The notes: a model not told the origin generated them from the sequence alone. Numbered from the stretch's first letter, positions 41,241 through 52,760 are shown. The stretch is 64,000 nt of DNA from Parelaphostrongylus tenuis (GCA_019055375.1 JAHQIW010001297.1:124001-188000); one strand, 5' to 3'. Made by a program: numbers and translations.

Positions 41241-41469
41241 GGATAAATAGTTATAACATCACAAAACGCCTGTAGGAGTGTAAAAAAAAAGAAATTCTCG
41301 TACGTCAGATGGATGTCAGAACTCCAGTAGAGTCCTGTCACTGGTGAATGTTGTTGAATGACTGCTACTTAGAAATCTATGATCCTTCCCATCCTAATCC
41401 TGCACATAAATGATTTTTAACAGATTGAAGCGTTGTAGCGTAGAAAGAGCGGTTACAAAACAGTCATCA

Positions 41470-41565
41470 GTAGCGTAATTGGTTGAACATGCGCCCCCTC
41501 TGGAAAGAGTGGAGTGCGGGTTCGAGTCCCGCCTGCCGTCAAAGTTTTGCGCATCCCTCAACACC
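41470..41565 (+). repeat. tRNA-derived SINE, family 1
   Basis: GTAGCGTAATTGGTTGAACATG A box and GCGGGTTCGAGTCCCGCC B box. This is the best-preserved B box in the window. Confidence 0.7.
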
Positions 41566-41599
41566 GTTGTTTAGATTTGTAATTTCATATCCTTTTTTT

Positions 41600-41870
41600 A
41601 TACCACACAGTGCGTATTCCAGTACTTTCAGCAATCAATTTGTTGTTCGCCTTCTCCTTGAACATCGTAGAATATTGGTTGAGCGAGTCTCCTTGCAATC
41701 TAAAGGATAGCCTGGCTAAGACGATCCATAAGGCGTTGTTGTTGACTGCCGGAAAGAGCTGGGGGGGAGGGGTTAAGTTCGGCTCCACGCGTGCCCCGAC
41801 GAGCATCACAACCACTCGGCCACGGCGCTCCCGACTATCAACGCAATTTTATACCACCGCAAAAAATAAG
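41600..41870 (+). repeat. interspersed repeat, copy 2 (partner at 2.44 kb)
   Basis: Matches 2440-2700 through TTGTTGACTGCCGG, GGCTCCACGCGTGCC and GAGCATCACAACC. Class unknown. Confidence 0.55.
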
Positions 41871-42034
41871 GCGATCGAATGAAATGGGTTCTTGGTGATC
41901 ACTTATATCCCATACCTGTCAGCATAACTACAGGTTTAATGTCAATATCGAGTACCTCGGCCAAACCACTGATCGTTGGTCAGTGAAAGACTGATGCGCT
42001 GTAGCGTAGAAAGAGTGGTGACAGAACAGGCGCC

Positions 42035-42125
42035 AGTAGCGTAATTGATTAAGAACACGTCCCTCGGGAAAAAGTGGGATGCGGGTTCGAGTCCCAGCTG
42101 ACGTCAAAGTTTGCACATCACTTAG
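42035..42125 (+). repeat. tRNA-derived SINE, family 1
   Basis: GCGGGTTCGAGTCCCAGC B box with a TTTGCACATCACT tail. Confidence 0.65.
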
Positions 42126-42659
42126 CATCATTGAGAAATTGACAATCATGGGACCAAAACGACGGTGTTTCACTCATAAATTAGCTAACTCAACGACTGA
42201 TGTGAATCTTACCTTATGAACAAATCCTGGAACCTCTGAAATCCGGCCTCAGTGATAGTAACACTTCTGGATAACGAAGAGAAACGAATGAACATGCCGA
42301 TTTTCACCCTATACTAACAAAATCACTCTACCAACTCATCAATCTCAAAGCCATGGAACAGCAGGGTATTGATCGATTTGGAAGAGTCAGGAGATTAAAA
42401 TAGATCATAGAGGAGAAGGTCGTCAGTTTGCAAAATGCAAAATAGTATTGTTAGGACGAAACAGTGAGATCAAAAGATGAGTTAGATTAAGGAAAATTGT
42501 AAATTAAGCGATTTCAAACCTTTCCCAGCATATTTCGCCAGATTTTTCAATCCCAGATCATTGTCCTGCGATGACTGTTTCCTAATGTGAATTTTTTGAA
42601 ATTAACCCTGTCGTCGGCTTTGGGTTAATAGCAAATTAAAATAAAAATTGAATGAAAGA

Positions 42660-42990
42660 AAAAGAAATAGAGCGGATAGGTCAAATGCGGGGGTGGTGAC
42701 CACGACGTGAACGGAATGGGAGGGCGACCGTCCCGCTGTCCGTTGTCGAAAACGGCCGGCCGGCCGGCCGGTGGTCGCCCGCCGTCAGTCGGTCCGTTAT
42801 GGCGCCGTTGCATCTCGTCCGTCACCGATCGATACTGGCCGACGACCATGTCGTGATGGTTCGTTATCATCGTCACCGCATTCTCTATGCCTCTCAACCC
42901 CTCCATACTTTGTGATCTACACGATCGATGGCCATGGCCTACCATCTGATCACTCTGGTGCGTGGGGTGGAGCGTGTAGATCACATGGAA
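42660..42990. other. GC-rich block with 12-bp inverted repeat
   Basis: About 330 bp much richer in GC than its surroundings, including (CGGC)n-like sequence at 42753-42772. TGTGATCTACAC (42911-42922) and GTGTAGATCACA (42974-42985) are exact inverted repeats. A 119-residue minus-strand ORF crosses it but matches nothing I recognise. Unknown origin. Confidence 0.5.
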
Positions 42991-43164
42991 GTGAGCATCG
43001 GACTTGTGTTGTGGTGAGCTTCTCGATATGGGAGCTTCTCCCTCCTCCAGAACGGAGATCCCCGACCGTTGGCCAGATCACTTCTTTGATTCATTCTGAG
43101 TTCTGAATGCCGATGTTCTTAGAGTTTTAGGGTTGTGCAGAGTTCTGAATCTGTTTTTATCATT

Positions 43165-43850
43165 ACTAGATCGTTCTGTAAATTTTGGTACTCAAGGAAA
43201 AAACACCAAATTTATCAACCAGATCTATTTAAAATGCTATCGTTTCGGTGTTGTTTAATAGCTCCTTTTCTGGCGAATATTTTGGTATACAACTTGCCCC
43301 TATTTTTCTCAAGATGAAGCTGTCTTGGGATCAAATTCGCTTTCTAGTCATGCATGGATGGCGCGTGAAGCAGCGCGCAGGACTTCCGCGGACCCTCGTT
43401 GAACGTGTCAACCAGCGTAAAAACGACTCTGTTTCCTCTGCATCGACTAGTCGCCGACCATACGACTACTTTTCGTTGCAAAACAGCACGCGAATTAGTC
43501 CAAAACTTAGCTGCCAGTGTTGCAGCGAAAAGTAGTACTTTAGTGGGCGATCATTCGAGGAGAGGAGATGGAGTCGTTGCCACACTAGTGAACGCTTCCA
43601 GCGTGGGTCCGCGGAAGTCTTGCGCGCCGCTTAACTGGCCTTTTCCCCGATGCGCCATCCGTGCATGACTAGCAAGCGAATTTGTTCACAAGATATCTCC
43701 ATCTCAGTGCAAGTATAGGCAAGTTGTACACCAAAATATTCGCAGGAAAATGCGCAATTGAACGATGTCAAAATCATGAAATTTTAAGTACATCTGATTA
43801 ACAAATTGGTGTTCAGCGATTTCAGCTTAACTAGGTTTATAGAGCGATAT
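43165..43850. mobile_element. foldback mariner derivative 4
   Basis: Left end TAGATCGTTCTGTAAATTTT and right end GGTTTATAGAGCGATAT. The left arm has a transposase start MKLSWDQIRFLVMHGWRV. Blocks such as GTCATGCATGGATGGCGC and GCGCCATCCGTGCATGAC, and CGACTACTTTTCGTTGCA and TGCAGCGAAAAGTAGT, are inverted across the centre near 43500. Confidence 0.75.
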
Positions 43851-43924
43851 TGCTCAACCGACTAAACCTGTTGAAGGTGGTGGCTGATAGGTACTATAGA
43901 GACATTGAAAAATGAGTGGTAGCG

Positions 43925-44030
43925 AGACGGTGCCTCGGTGGTGTAGTGGTAGCACGCGCTCCTGGTGTGGGTTAAACGCGGGTTCAACTCCCGTCCGAGG
44001 TTGAATTCTTGCTCACCACTCAGTTCTCTT
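43925..44030 (+). repeat. tRNA-derived SINE, family 1, well preserved
   Basis: CCTCGGTGGTGTAGTGGTAGC (A box), GCGGGTTCAACTCCCGTCC (B box), GAATTCTTGCTCACCACTC tail. Confidence 0.75.
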
Positions 44031-44329
44031 AGGTAAATTTGTTGCTCACTGCTTTGATGTCAAATTTTTTATGAGCTGATTTATCTCCGCCTCTGCAAAT
44101 CACTATTTTCATTTGTATGAGGGTGGATAAGAAGTGTGCTTTTAGAAAAGATTATGATGAGAGAAACTAGCGAAGTGGATTGCTTTGCTGATGTAGATCA
44201 ACCAGCCGGCAATGTGACTGCCACCGACCACAGTATAGACGATGGTTCGTGATCTATACATGAGTTTTTTTTCCAGTGTTTCCAATAATACCTATTTTAT
44301 CGGTTGAGTTCCGTGAACCCCTGGTCGTG

Positions 44330-44645
44330 TTCAATGACTCCGCTTCCTCTGCCTCGATTGGACACCGACTACAGCTACTTTTCGTTGCAGGGCCCGCAGC
44401 TAAGTTTGTAATGTATCGAGTGCGGTCTTCGCCGGCCTATTACTGTTGTTTTTGGATGTTCACACCACACTTGCACACGTAACATCAGAAAAAACAGTCA
44501 CCACGCTGACGCAGACCGCACGCGAATCATTCCAGAACTTAACTATGGGTCTGGCAGGGAAAAGTAGCTGTAGTCGGGATCCGGTTGGAACAGAGAAGGT
44601 GGAGCCGCTGGACACGCCCATGGGTCCGCGGAAGTCAACCGGTTA
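44330..44645. mobile_element. foldback mariner derivative 5, core only
   Basis: CGACTACAGCTACTTTTCG (44370s) and GAAAAGTAGCTGTAGTCGGG (44560s) are inverted, with further matching blocks either side. This is the same interior as derivative 4, without recognisable ends. Confidence 0.65.
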
Positions 44646-45379
44646 ATAGATGATTATAGGCAAAAAATAAAGCTTATAGCTATAGTGACAATAAAGCATG
44701 TTAAGGTAGAACTTCGGAGCCGTTTGCCTTGACCCCTCCGGGACGGCGTGTATCTATCTAGATAGACGGGTTTCTCGGGGCTTTTCTCGCTGCGGAATAT
44801 TTCTCCCCTTATTTCTAGTAAATGTCCGAAAGCTTAAATCTTGGCGATTTCAGTAATGTGTTATGGTTTCTAAGAATCTTCCTTACTGCTTTGTAGCAGC
44901 GAGAATTTTCCTTTATCTCACTCTCAATTTGATTTGCTTGTTCGGCTCGGGAGGTACGTGGACAGATTTTTGCTGGGATTTTGAAGTTCATTCAGTAGTC
45001 GAAATATCGACTATTCTGAGGCTAGCAGTGGTTACGAAAAGTTTCAAAGAGCTTGTAAGAGCGAAGAAAGATTACGTTTCGTACGCGGAGTTCTCTTCGA
45101 ATCTGTGAGTTATATCTGCACGAAAATCATATAACCATGTAGAGAAAATTATGGAGTATTAGAATAACACCGAAAAATCCTAAATTTCACACAAAGCGGA
45201 GAAAAAACCCTATTTAAATAGGAAATTGCGCGCCGCTTGCGAATTGCGCTGTGCGTCGATCAATTCTCGTCCCGAAAGGGTTAATTGAGACTAAGTTCGA
45301 CGTGTGATACGATATTAGAGATGCTTTCCCTTTCCTCTGAATCTGTGCTGTCTTATGTATCAGAATACAAATGAAAGAT

Positions 45380-45665
45380 GGGAAAGATCAAATTCTCGGC
45401 TTTGTTTCTTTTTTGGCTTTGTTCCTGAGGGAGAGATGCGCGTACATTCGACATCATCAAGGTGATTGCATATCTGACCTTGCAATCACTCGCGGTGGCC
45501 CACCGATGTATCAAATCAGTGCTGTTATCCTCCCAGACAGTTCGGATACAGGCTCACCCATCCCAGAAGGTTGGAAAGCTTCGTGAACCTTCAATGCGGG
45601 ATAGAATCATCAACCGCATGTATGTCTCACGGCACCTCTAACCATTTTACCATCTATGCGCTATC
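45380..45665 (-). repeat. tRNA-derived SINE, family 2
   Basis: Reverse copy: ATCAAGGTGATTGCATATC, CAGTGCTGTTATCCTCCCAG, CTAACCATTTTACCATC. Confidence 0.6.
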
Positions 45666-45735
45666 ACAAACATAGATACTTAGTGTATTTTTAATGATAA
45701 ATAGTACTTTTGAGCTTTTGTGAAAATATTTTCAG

Positions 45736-45805
45736 ATGCGGAGATCACTTCAGATACTGACTGGCGATCAGCCAGATTATCGTCCAGTGACGATAACTGT
45801 TCAAG
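45736..45805 (+). CDS. rundc1: RUNDC1-like exon N1
   Basis: From TATTTTCAG to gtttgt. The frame that joins N2 reads AEITSDTDWRSARLSSSDDN and needs an upstream exon. An ATG at the very first base is in another frame and is not used. Confidence 0.6.
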
Positions 45806-48800
45806 GTTTGTTTCCATTTTCAAGGTCATTAGTGATTCAGCAGAAGAAATCTGTTTACAAATCCCGATCTGTGCAACTTATTTCAGTTTCAATGATGCTT
45901 TACGTGTGCAACAACTTGAAGAAGAACAAGAACGACTAAATAATTCCTTATTTTCTCTGAGTTCTCATTTTGCTCAAGTTCAGTTTCGATTGAAGCAAAT
46001 GTTGGAAGCTGAAGGGGAAGACAGAGAGGTCAGTTTTATTCTGTGTACTTATTTTACTTTTCTACAATCTTTGATAAACGCTTTGGGGACCACCGTTAAT
46101 AGACAGACGGCGTCGCGTCGTCGCTCACGCGGCAGTCCGGACAGGCGGCATCTGCACGTCTATGCGTGACTTTCTGTCTGTCTGTCTACTTTCCCACGAG
46201 ACGCGACATCGCCGTTGCAGTAGTGGAGTGAGAGTTGACGTCGCGCGGTTCGGTATGAAACGTACCGTGTGGTCTTCAAAGGGTTAAACCTTTTGGATCA
46301 TTCATGTTATCCTCACTTTGTTTGAGCTTCTGGGTGAAAACGCAATTTTTGTTTTTTTTTCTCAAAGTTTATTGATCATTTGATAGCTTAAATGTCGAGA
46401 ATATTGGTGGTATACTTTATGAAATCATGGCTTCTTTTACTGCATTGTGATAGTAAAACAGAATTATGTTTCATACTCAAGAATTCTTCGCTGCACATAG
46501 CTTTTTTTTCAAAATTCAGTAACCATTCCACGTACAAATCTCAACATTTCCAAGGGTGTATATAGTTTAGGAAAAGAACTTTTTGTAGTGATGTAACACG
46601 TAAAATGAAGTTACATGTCACACGCGGGCGCGCCTTTTCTTTTTTCTTTTGGCTATTACGGCGCGCAATGGAGTCCTTTTGAGAAACGAGTACGCCAATG
46701 AAATCATCGAAATATGCGCTATTGAATGGTCACTGAAAATCTAGGAAAAAAGCTCTGTCCAGCAAGAAGTTCTTGTATGTGGGATATAATTTTGTTTTTG
46801 CTGTTACAGCGCAGTGAAAAAGCCATTTCGATATTCAGATGAACCGTTAAAATTCTCGATATTTAAGCCATCGAATTATTACTAAAACTTTGCAAAAAAG
46901 CGAAAAATTTGTTTCTATCAAGGACCTCAATCAGGTGACGTTAACAGAAAAGTACCGACTTTTTCTTTTGCTGAAGATATCTCTGTGTAATGAGAAGAAC
47001 TACTTATTCAATATTTTGAATGTTGAGGTTTGCAATATTATGAATATCGAATTCATCTTTTTTCAGATTCTTCTCAAGAACTTACAAGATATCGCTTTCA
47101 AAGGTTGTGCTGATATGAACGAGTTTAAAGAAACTAAGGAGTGAAGCTGAATTTGGGGAGGTTTTAGAGATACAGAAGCAAAGGTATTGATTTTTGATGG
47201 CAAATAAAGACTCACTCTTTCCTGTTTTCTGCTTTTACTTTTTTTATTTACCTATTTGTTTATCTGTCTATTCATTTATTGTTTCTTTTCTGTTGCCTGG
47301 CGGGCGACAAATGGAGAAGCGACCCCTATAACGGTAAAAAATTTCATAAGAGTGTTAGTGATTTTAAAGCTCAAATCTTTGGCTACTGCTCTGCGCGCTC
47401 TTTTTTGAGAAGACCTTTTTGTAACGCTGTGGCATTCAAAATGGAACAGTTTTTACACCGGCCGCGCGTTTTCACTATCAGTACACTGGAAGCACGAAAA
47501 CCTTATCGTGTAGGGGAAATCTTGTAGCGTATATGAAACTTTATCTTATTTTCTTTGCTACATTCAAATGAAACGGTATTTTGGGAACACAAGCAAAGCG
47601 TTGGAATCTCCGAAACTTAGGCTAATGAATGGTTAGTTATAAGTTGAGAAACGACTCTGTTCTGCGAGAAGTGTGCGTGTGCTAAGCACAAATATTTTTT
47701 TTCTCGCTATAAAGTTATAAAAAGACTTTTTTCAGAAAACGGCACCTAGAGCAGTAGCCAGAGACTTAAGCTTTCGATTGATTACTAAAAGTGCAATGAA
47801 AAGTCTTTGTTGAGCAAAAGGGATCGTTTCTGCATTTGTCGCCAGATAACAGAAAAGGACCTTTTTGTCTTGCGCGGTCACCGTCATCAGAATTTGCTAT
47901 GCGTATCATAATACTAGTACTTCTTGAATTCGATTAGTTTCCTCGTATTCGTCCTTCACAACGGTCTTCCAATATCTCACATGTTCCTTCGGTATCTACT
48001 TGAGGACCGATCGAGACAAGCCTTCTTCCGTCTCCGTTCCGAGGGATCCGAACTAAGCTGCCACCATGTGAATTGCAGCAGAAGGTTGAGGGACGGGTGT
48101 TGAGCCTTTCTTCCTGATGAAGTGAATCATCATTAACCACTCTGCTAAGGCTTTCCTTGATTGACTCCAAGAGATTATTAGGTGGTATGCAAAAAATTCG
48201 ATATTGGGCGGAAGTTGACCCGCGTTTTATCCGTGCCGAGGGCGCTACCACTACAGCTCCGATGACACCGCACAGCTACCAGTCTTTCTTCGTTGAATGG
48301 CGATATGTGCTTACTCGAATAAACCCGTTCAAGTTGGTGTATGACAGCTACGATAGGTTATATCGAAGAAAGAGTGGTGGCAAGAACGGTGGCATCAGTG
48401 GTTGTAGTGGTAACGAACGCCACCATTGCGGGTGAAGCGAAGTCTCAACTCCCACTTGATGTCGTCTGTTTTGCATACTATACTCAGTACTCTTAAATAC
48501 ATTCTTATAACATCATGCCTTTGCTAAAAAGCAGTAGAAATAAAGGACCCAAATATATGGCAAGAGAAATTTAGGGAGCGGATTAAAGTAGGACCTTGCT
48601 TCTTCCCGCTTTTTGTATAGTATTTGAGTGGATATATTTGAGATTAAGGGATGTTACTCGTCCTTTCTTACACAATGCTGGTCTATTTTCTTCAGAATCG
48701 ATGACTAACCTTCCGGCGATCGCGGCTTCTCTGTAGCCCTTATATGAGGAAAGGTTAGCGGTTATTGTCACACGCTATGAAAAATTGATTGCTCAGAAAG

Positions 48801-51800
48801 GTGTGAGACAAACTTTCGAAACTATGGTTTTTCATAGTGCGTGGTAAGACACCGGTGATCTCTCCAATATAAGTTATTAGCCCTTTCGGGACCGTAGACC
48901 TTACACCTCTTCTGCATCTCTGTCCCAGGCGTGCCATTGTTAAACACAGCATGAGGGGTAAGGGGGCGAGGGAATAGAGATGCTGAGATGATGGAGAAGG
49001 CCATCCAGAGTTACCAGTTGAAGATGCAGGGGACGTGCGTCTCACGGTTTCGAAAGGGTTAAAGTGTTTTGAAGAAGGCGAAATGGCCGTCGAAACAACC
49101 ACCAATTCTGAAAAAAATAGACCAATTTTGCGCAAGCACTTTGTAATAAAAGGCATTCCATAAGACATCTTTATTTTTTCGTGCCAAGGTTGGCAAGAGT
49201 CGCTCTTTTGATCTATCAAAAACATACATGTTTTGAGGGAGGGTGTTGGCCCGAGTGGTTAGTGATGTTTGGTGCGGAGTTGATTCACCCCTCAACACAG
49301 CAATCAATCAATGAAGGCTTCACGGAACACGCCAGCCTGGCCATCCTCACATTGCGAGATCTGCTGGACCACTGTTCTATGACGTTCATGAGGACGAAAT
49401 CCTCAAGCAAGTGATAAATGCGAGGAGACGAATCGAACGCTAGGAGCACTGGGGTCTGTGCGATGAAATGCGAAATCTGGTCGTATAAACAAAAGACCAC
49501 TTGTTTTTGCAAGGCTATATTGAAGGCAGAACATGAAGCAACTGCGCGAGCAACTTGAAGATTTAGAACGGATAGCTTATGAAAATGGCGAAGGTGACAT
49601 GCCGAGTACGCTGATCATCCAGAAACAGGTGAGTAAATTGTACCCAAACGAATTGATAGATTTATTTATGATGAGGATTTGCCTCTACACCATTATATTT
49701 TACAATGCTGACTGATATGCAAGAATTTGAACCCCGGGCGAGAGTTGAACCCGCGTATCGCCCTTTCCAGAGGCGTTGGTGGGACGCGGGTCCAACTCCC
49801 GCCCGCGGTTCAAAAGCTTACATATTGTTCAACATTCTCTCATATATACAATTATATCATAGCACTGCCGTTAAAGTATGTTATCTGAGGACAAATGAAG
49901 AATGGACCTTTTTCGTCGGGCAATAATTTTTTGAAAGAATGTTAGTAATCATTCGAAAGCCTTAAATTCTGGCTTCTGTGCTAAATGGCCTTTTTTAAAA
50001 AAGACCCTTTCATAACGGTGTAACATTTAAAATATAAATTATGTTTTACACTCACGGTTTCCTTTTACTCTGATTTCACTGGAAGCATGAAAAGCATATT
50101 TACGTGTAGAGAAAATCTCGTAGTTCAAAGTCATGCGTTTTATCTGGAGTTCCTTCGACGCGGAGAAAAAATATTCCTGTTTTATGGCAAAAATTGCACA
50201 CCACATCTGCAACGCCTTAACGCAATCGATCAGTTGCCGTGTCGGAACCACGGCCTCGCTCCCCCCTCCCCCCCCTCCTCCTCTTCCCTAGCTCACACAC
50301 TAGCTGAAAAACAAATGCCCGCGTATGTGAAACTCTATCTTATTTGCCCTGCTACACTGCAATAAAAAATACTTCATAGAAAATAAGCGCACCGGTAAAA
50401 TCGTGAAAGTTACGCTATCGAGTGGTTAATCGTAGTTACAGAGAGCAGTCCTGTCCTGCAAGTTCACAAATGTTTTCTCCCTTCCTTTCTACCTATTATA
50501 GCCTTAATAAAGGCTTTTTCAAAAAACGGCTACCTAGGACGGTAGTCAGAGATTTGAATCTTCGAATGTCTACTAAACACCGTTATAGAAAGTTCTTGCC
50601 CACGCAAAGGGGTCGTTTCTTTATTTGTTCCCAAATAACGTACTTGTACCAGCACCGTCACTGATTTTGTAAAATAAGAAGCATTCTTGTTGATTACATG
50701 CTAATTTTTTCTTCAGAAAGCTGTATTGGACGAACTACACTCAAAAATGTCGTTGAATTTGGAGTTAGATAAAATGTCGATTCCAGATATTCAGAAGCAT
50801 GTCGACGAAGCTCTCAAACAGGTGCCTTTGTTCTCTTTGATTTAAGTTCTTCTTACTGTTTCTTGGACCATCTCCGTCATCTACCCCCTATTTCAGCTCT
50901 TTAGGAAAGACGGGTTTTTTGCGTTCGATGGCTAAAATTTTGAAAATTCCAATGAAATACTTATTTTCAAAATGGCCTTCTTACTGCTCTGTGAGAGTAA
51001 CAACAAAGTTGTATTTCGCTTTAGGGCATTTTTGCTGAACAATTTTTCCTCTTAGAATTTCAGTATTCGCTCGATAGCTTACATCTTCACAATTTCAAAG
51101 ATATACTTGGCTTTCAAAACAAATTGCTTGGTGCGCTGTAGCAGCCAAAAGAAGATAAGGTTTCACATTCGGCGCGCATTCATCGCACAACGCGATTCAC
51201 ATGTGGTCTGTGGTTTTCGTTATTAAATTTAGAGTTTTTTCTCCGTTTTGAAAGAGCTTTAGATCAAATTTATAACTCTGATGCTCTAAGATTTCCTTAC
51301 ACGTTTATATGTTCTTCTTACACAGGCTTAGGCTGAGGCTTTGACTGGGTTATGCTTAGGTTTAGGCTTGTTAACGAGTTTATCTAGCGATGTGTAAAGT
51401 GAAAAACTTAAACCCACAGAACGACAGAAAAGGGCTTGTGGGCGTTTTGCTTCAGTATTATCTAGGTTTGTGCTATCCAATAAGCGCTCTGTTTCTGAAG
51501 CGCAGTGGCTTGGTGATAGTGTTGCGGAATCCCCATCCACATATCCGAGCAAAAAATGTACGCCGAATGCGAATCCCAATTATCTTTTGGCTGCTATACC
51601 GCACTGAGAAATTTTATTCAAAAATGACGTACATCATTGGAATTTTCGAGATTTTAGTTGAATGATCATTAGACGTCTAAGTATGGAAGCACTCTGTCCA
51701 GCGAAGATGCGCGAATGTGAAATGTAATTTTATTTCTTTTGCATTCACAGCTCAGTAAAAAAGTGGTCTGGAAATAAAGTATACCATTGAAATCCTCGAG

Positions 51801-52525
51801 ATTTGGGCTATTGAATGACTACTAAAATTTTGAAACTAAGCAAAAACCCATCTTTTGTAAGAGCTGAAACAGGGCGAGATTAACAGAAAAGTGTCTGCTT
51901 TTTTTAGAGACTTTACAGATGCTTTCCTTTATACACAAATAGGATTTCTAGCTTGTCAATCCATTTAAAGAGAAGCAACAACTCGTTGAGCAAATGCAAA
52001 CACAGATAGTCGACCTGGAGCGGTTTGTGAACTACTTACAGAGAGAAAATAATTCACAGCATTGCTCACCGACAAAGGTTAGTTCAACTAAACTTGACGA
52101 AGTCGCGAAATACTTCAGATCTATGAGCGAGACTTTTTATTTTTTGCAGGCAATTGCATCTTCCCAGTTCAATTCAACTAAAGCCAACTCGTCATTTTTT
52201 GGGTGGGTAGGCTGTTCAGTGCAACGTTTTTCAGTAGAATCAGCTCAAGAATACGTTACAAGGGAATCATTATGGGTAGTACTTGTCAATTAGTGTACCT
52301 TATTGGCACGAGAAAGATGGAGGGAGGGGGGATTGTTCTGATCAAATTTACTACTTGTAAGAAATCATAAAGAGTCTAAATCGTCGAAATTATAACAATA
52401 TTTTTAGTGACGAACGAGCTCAACTACAACTAGCCATCGATGCTACGCAACGAGTTCTAGAGAAGTACACTTTGTTGAGCATTGAAGGGACGTCGAAAAA
52501 AGAAGAACTACAGGAGATTAATGAT
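45736..52525 (+). CDS. rundc1: RUNDC1-like coiled-coil half, eight exons
   Basis: N-terminal coiled-coil part of a RUN-domain-containing protein 1 homologue. Exons: N1 45736-45805, N2 45887-46028, N3 47067-47140, N4 49530-49628, N5 50717-50821, N6 51952-52077, N7 52150-52202, N8 52408-52525. Diagnostic stretches: LEEEQERLNNSLFSLSSHFA then QVQFRLKQML (N2), LQDIAFKGCADMNEF (N3), LREQLEDLERIAYENGEGDM (N4), LDELHSKMSLNLELDKM (N5), LVNPFKEKQQLVEQMQTQIV (N6). These match vertebrate RUNDC1 in order. All phases from N4 to N8 agree, and N8 would splice in frame to a RUN exon R1. N3-N4 does not fit, so an exon may be missing. The start codon was not found. Confidence 0.85.
45887..46028 (+). CDS. rundc1: RUNDC1-like exon N2, first coiled coil
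   Basis: From TTATTTCAG to gtcagt, phase 2 in and 0 out. LEEEQERLNNSLFSLSSHFA then QVQFRLKQMLEAEGEDRE is the most strongly conserved part of RUNDC1. Confidence 0.88.
46075..46287. mobile_element. GGACCAC-type MITE, full length
   Basis: Left end CTTTGGGGACCACCGTTAAT and right end GTGTGGTCTTCAAAGGGTTAA are inverted. GC-rich interior GGCGTCGCGTCGTCGCTC and GAGACGCGACATCGCCG. In the intron after N2. Confidence 0.75.
46310..46990. repeat. AT-rich interspersed family
   Basis: TTGATCATTTGATAGCTTAAAT, CTGCATTGTGATAGTAAAA and CGCTGTTACAGCGC-like phrases. Intronic, no exon seen. Confidence 0.45.
47067..47140 (+). CDS. rundc1: RUNDC1-like exon N3
   Basis: From TTTTTTCAG. ILLKNLQDIAFKGCADMNEF matches the L-L-x-E-L-E-D-x-A-F-x-G-C segment. 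The donor gtgaag leaves phase 2, which N4 cannot take. Confidence 0.75.
47280..47900. repeat. AT-rich interspersed family
   Basis: GGGCGACAAATGGAGAAGCG, AGAGTGTTAGTGATTTTAAAG, GGCCGCGCGTTTTCAC. Related to blocks at 35.2, 49.9 and 56.1 kb. Confidence 0.45.
48185..48490. repeat. two SINE family-1 copies, opposite orientation
   Basis: Minus copy (GGAAGTTGACCCGCGTTTTATC) and plus copy (GTGGTTGTAGTGGTAACG, GAAGTCTCAACTCCCAC). Confidence 0.55.
48878..49063. mobile_element. CCCTTTCG-type MITE, diverged copy
   Basis: Ends AGCCCTTTCGGGACCG and GGTTTCGAAAGGGTTAA are inverted. Inner CTTCTGCATCTCTGTCCC and AGATGCAGGGGACG are also inverted. Confidence 0.7.
49530..49628 (+). CDS. rundc1: RUNDC1-like exon N4
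   Basis: Phase 0 exon after GAAGGCAG, ending before gtgagt: MKQLREQLEDLERIAYENGE then GDMPSTLIIQKQ. Its acceptor lacks a good pyrimidine tract. Confidence 0.78.
49705..49830. repeat. SINE family-1 remnants
   Basis: GCGAGAGTTGAACCCGCG (complement B box) followed by GCGGGTCCAACTCCCGCC (B box): two half copies fused head to head. Confidence 0.55.
49900..50650. repeat. AT-rich interspersed family
   Basis: GAATGTTAGTAATCATTCGAAAG, AAGCATATTTACGTGTAGAG and AAAAACGGCTACCTAGGACGG. No exon seen. Confidence 0.45.
50717..50821 (+). CDS. rundc1: RUNDC1-like exon N5
   Basis: From TTTCTTCAG to gtgcct, phase 0 both sides: KAVLDELHSKMSLNLELDKM then SIPDIQKHVDEALKQ. Confidence 0.82.
50880..51900. repeat. 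AT-rich interspersed family, intronic
   Basis: ATTCGCTCGATAGCTTACATC, GCGCTGTAGCAGCCAAAAG and GGCTATTGAATGACTACTAAA, between exons N5 and N6. No exon seen. Confidence 0.45.
51952..52077 (+). CDS. rundc1: RUNDC1-like exon N6
   Basis: From GATTTCTAG to gttagt, phase 0 both sides: LVNPFKEKQQLVEQMQTQIV then DLERFVNYLQREN, the V-N-P-x-x-x-K-E-Q-L-V-x-Q-L-x-T-Q-I segment of RUNDC1. Confidence 0.85.
52150..52202 (+). CDS. rundc1: RUNDC1-like exon N7
   Basis: From TTTTTGCAG, AIASSQFNSTKANSSFFG, donor gtgggt, phase 2. Low complexity; assigned because it bridges N6 (phase 0) and N8 (phase 2). Confidence 0.55.
52408..52525 (+). CDS. rundc1: RUNDC1-like exon N8
   Basis: From ATTTTTAG to gtgagt, phase 2 in and 0 out: DERAQLQLAIDATQRVLEKY then TLLSIEGTSKKEELQEIND. 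Phase 0 joins R1 (EVFERSEEE). Confidence 0.75.
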
Positions 52526-52614
52526 GTGAGTGTTATTTTTGTTGATATTGCGGATTTATTTGCAATTCAATCAACACTCAGTTTATATCCTGTTTGTTGA
52601 TTAATACACTGGGA

Positions 52615-52760
52615 ACCGCTGGCCCACAACGCTAGCCCCGCCCCGTAGCGCGCGCGGCGGCTCGGCGTCGAGCGGCTTGCAGTGGCGAGTGCTTCGTGCT
52701 GTTATCCTTGGGGAAAAAGGTTGCTGGTTTGATCCGCGGCTACGACGCTTCGCTGTAGTT
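52615..52760 (+). repeat. tRNA-like SINE, family 3
   Basis: CGCGCGCGGCGGCTCGGCGT, CAGTGGCGAGTGCTTCGTGC and GGTTGCTGGTTTGATCCGCG (B-box-like). The inverted relatives are at 35640 and 53390. Confidence 0.5.

Noticed and set aside
42625..42984. Calling the 119-residue minus ORF a gene
   Set aside because: No recognised family, no supported splice sites, and one end is A/T homopolymer-derived (YFFFFHSIFILICY). Kept only as an observation.
43925..44030. Functional tRNA gene
   Set aside because: A and B boxes are present but no acceptor/anticodon cloverleaf could be drawn, and the conserved 3' tail and many copies show a SINE.
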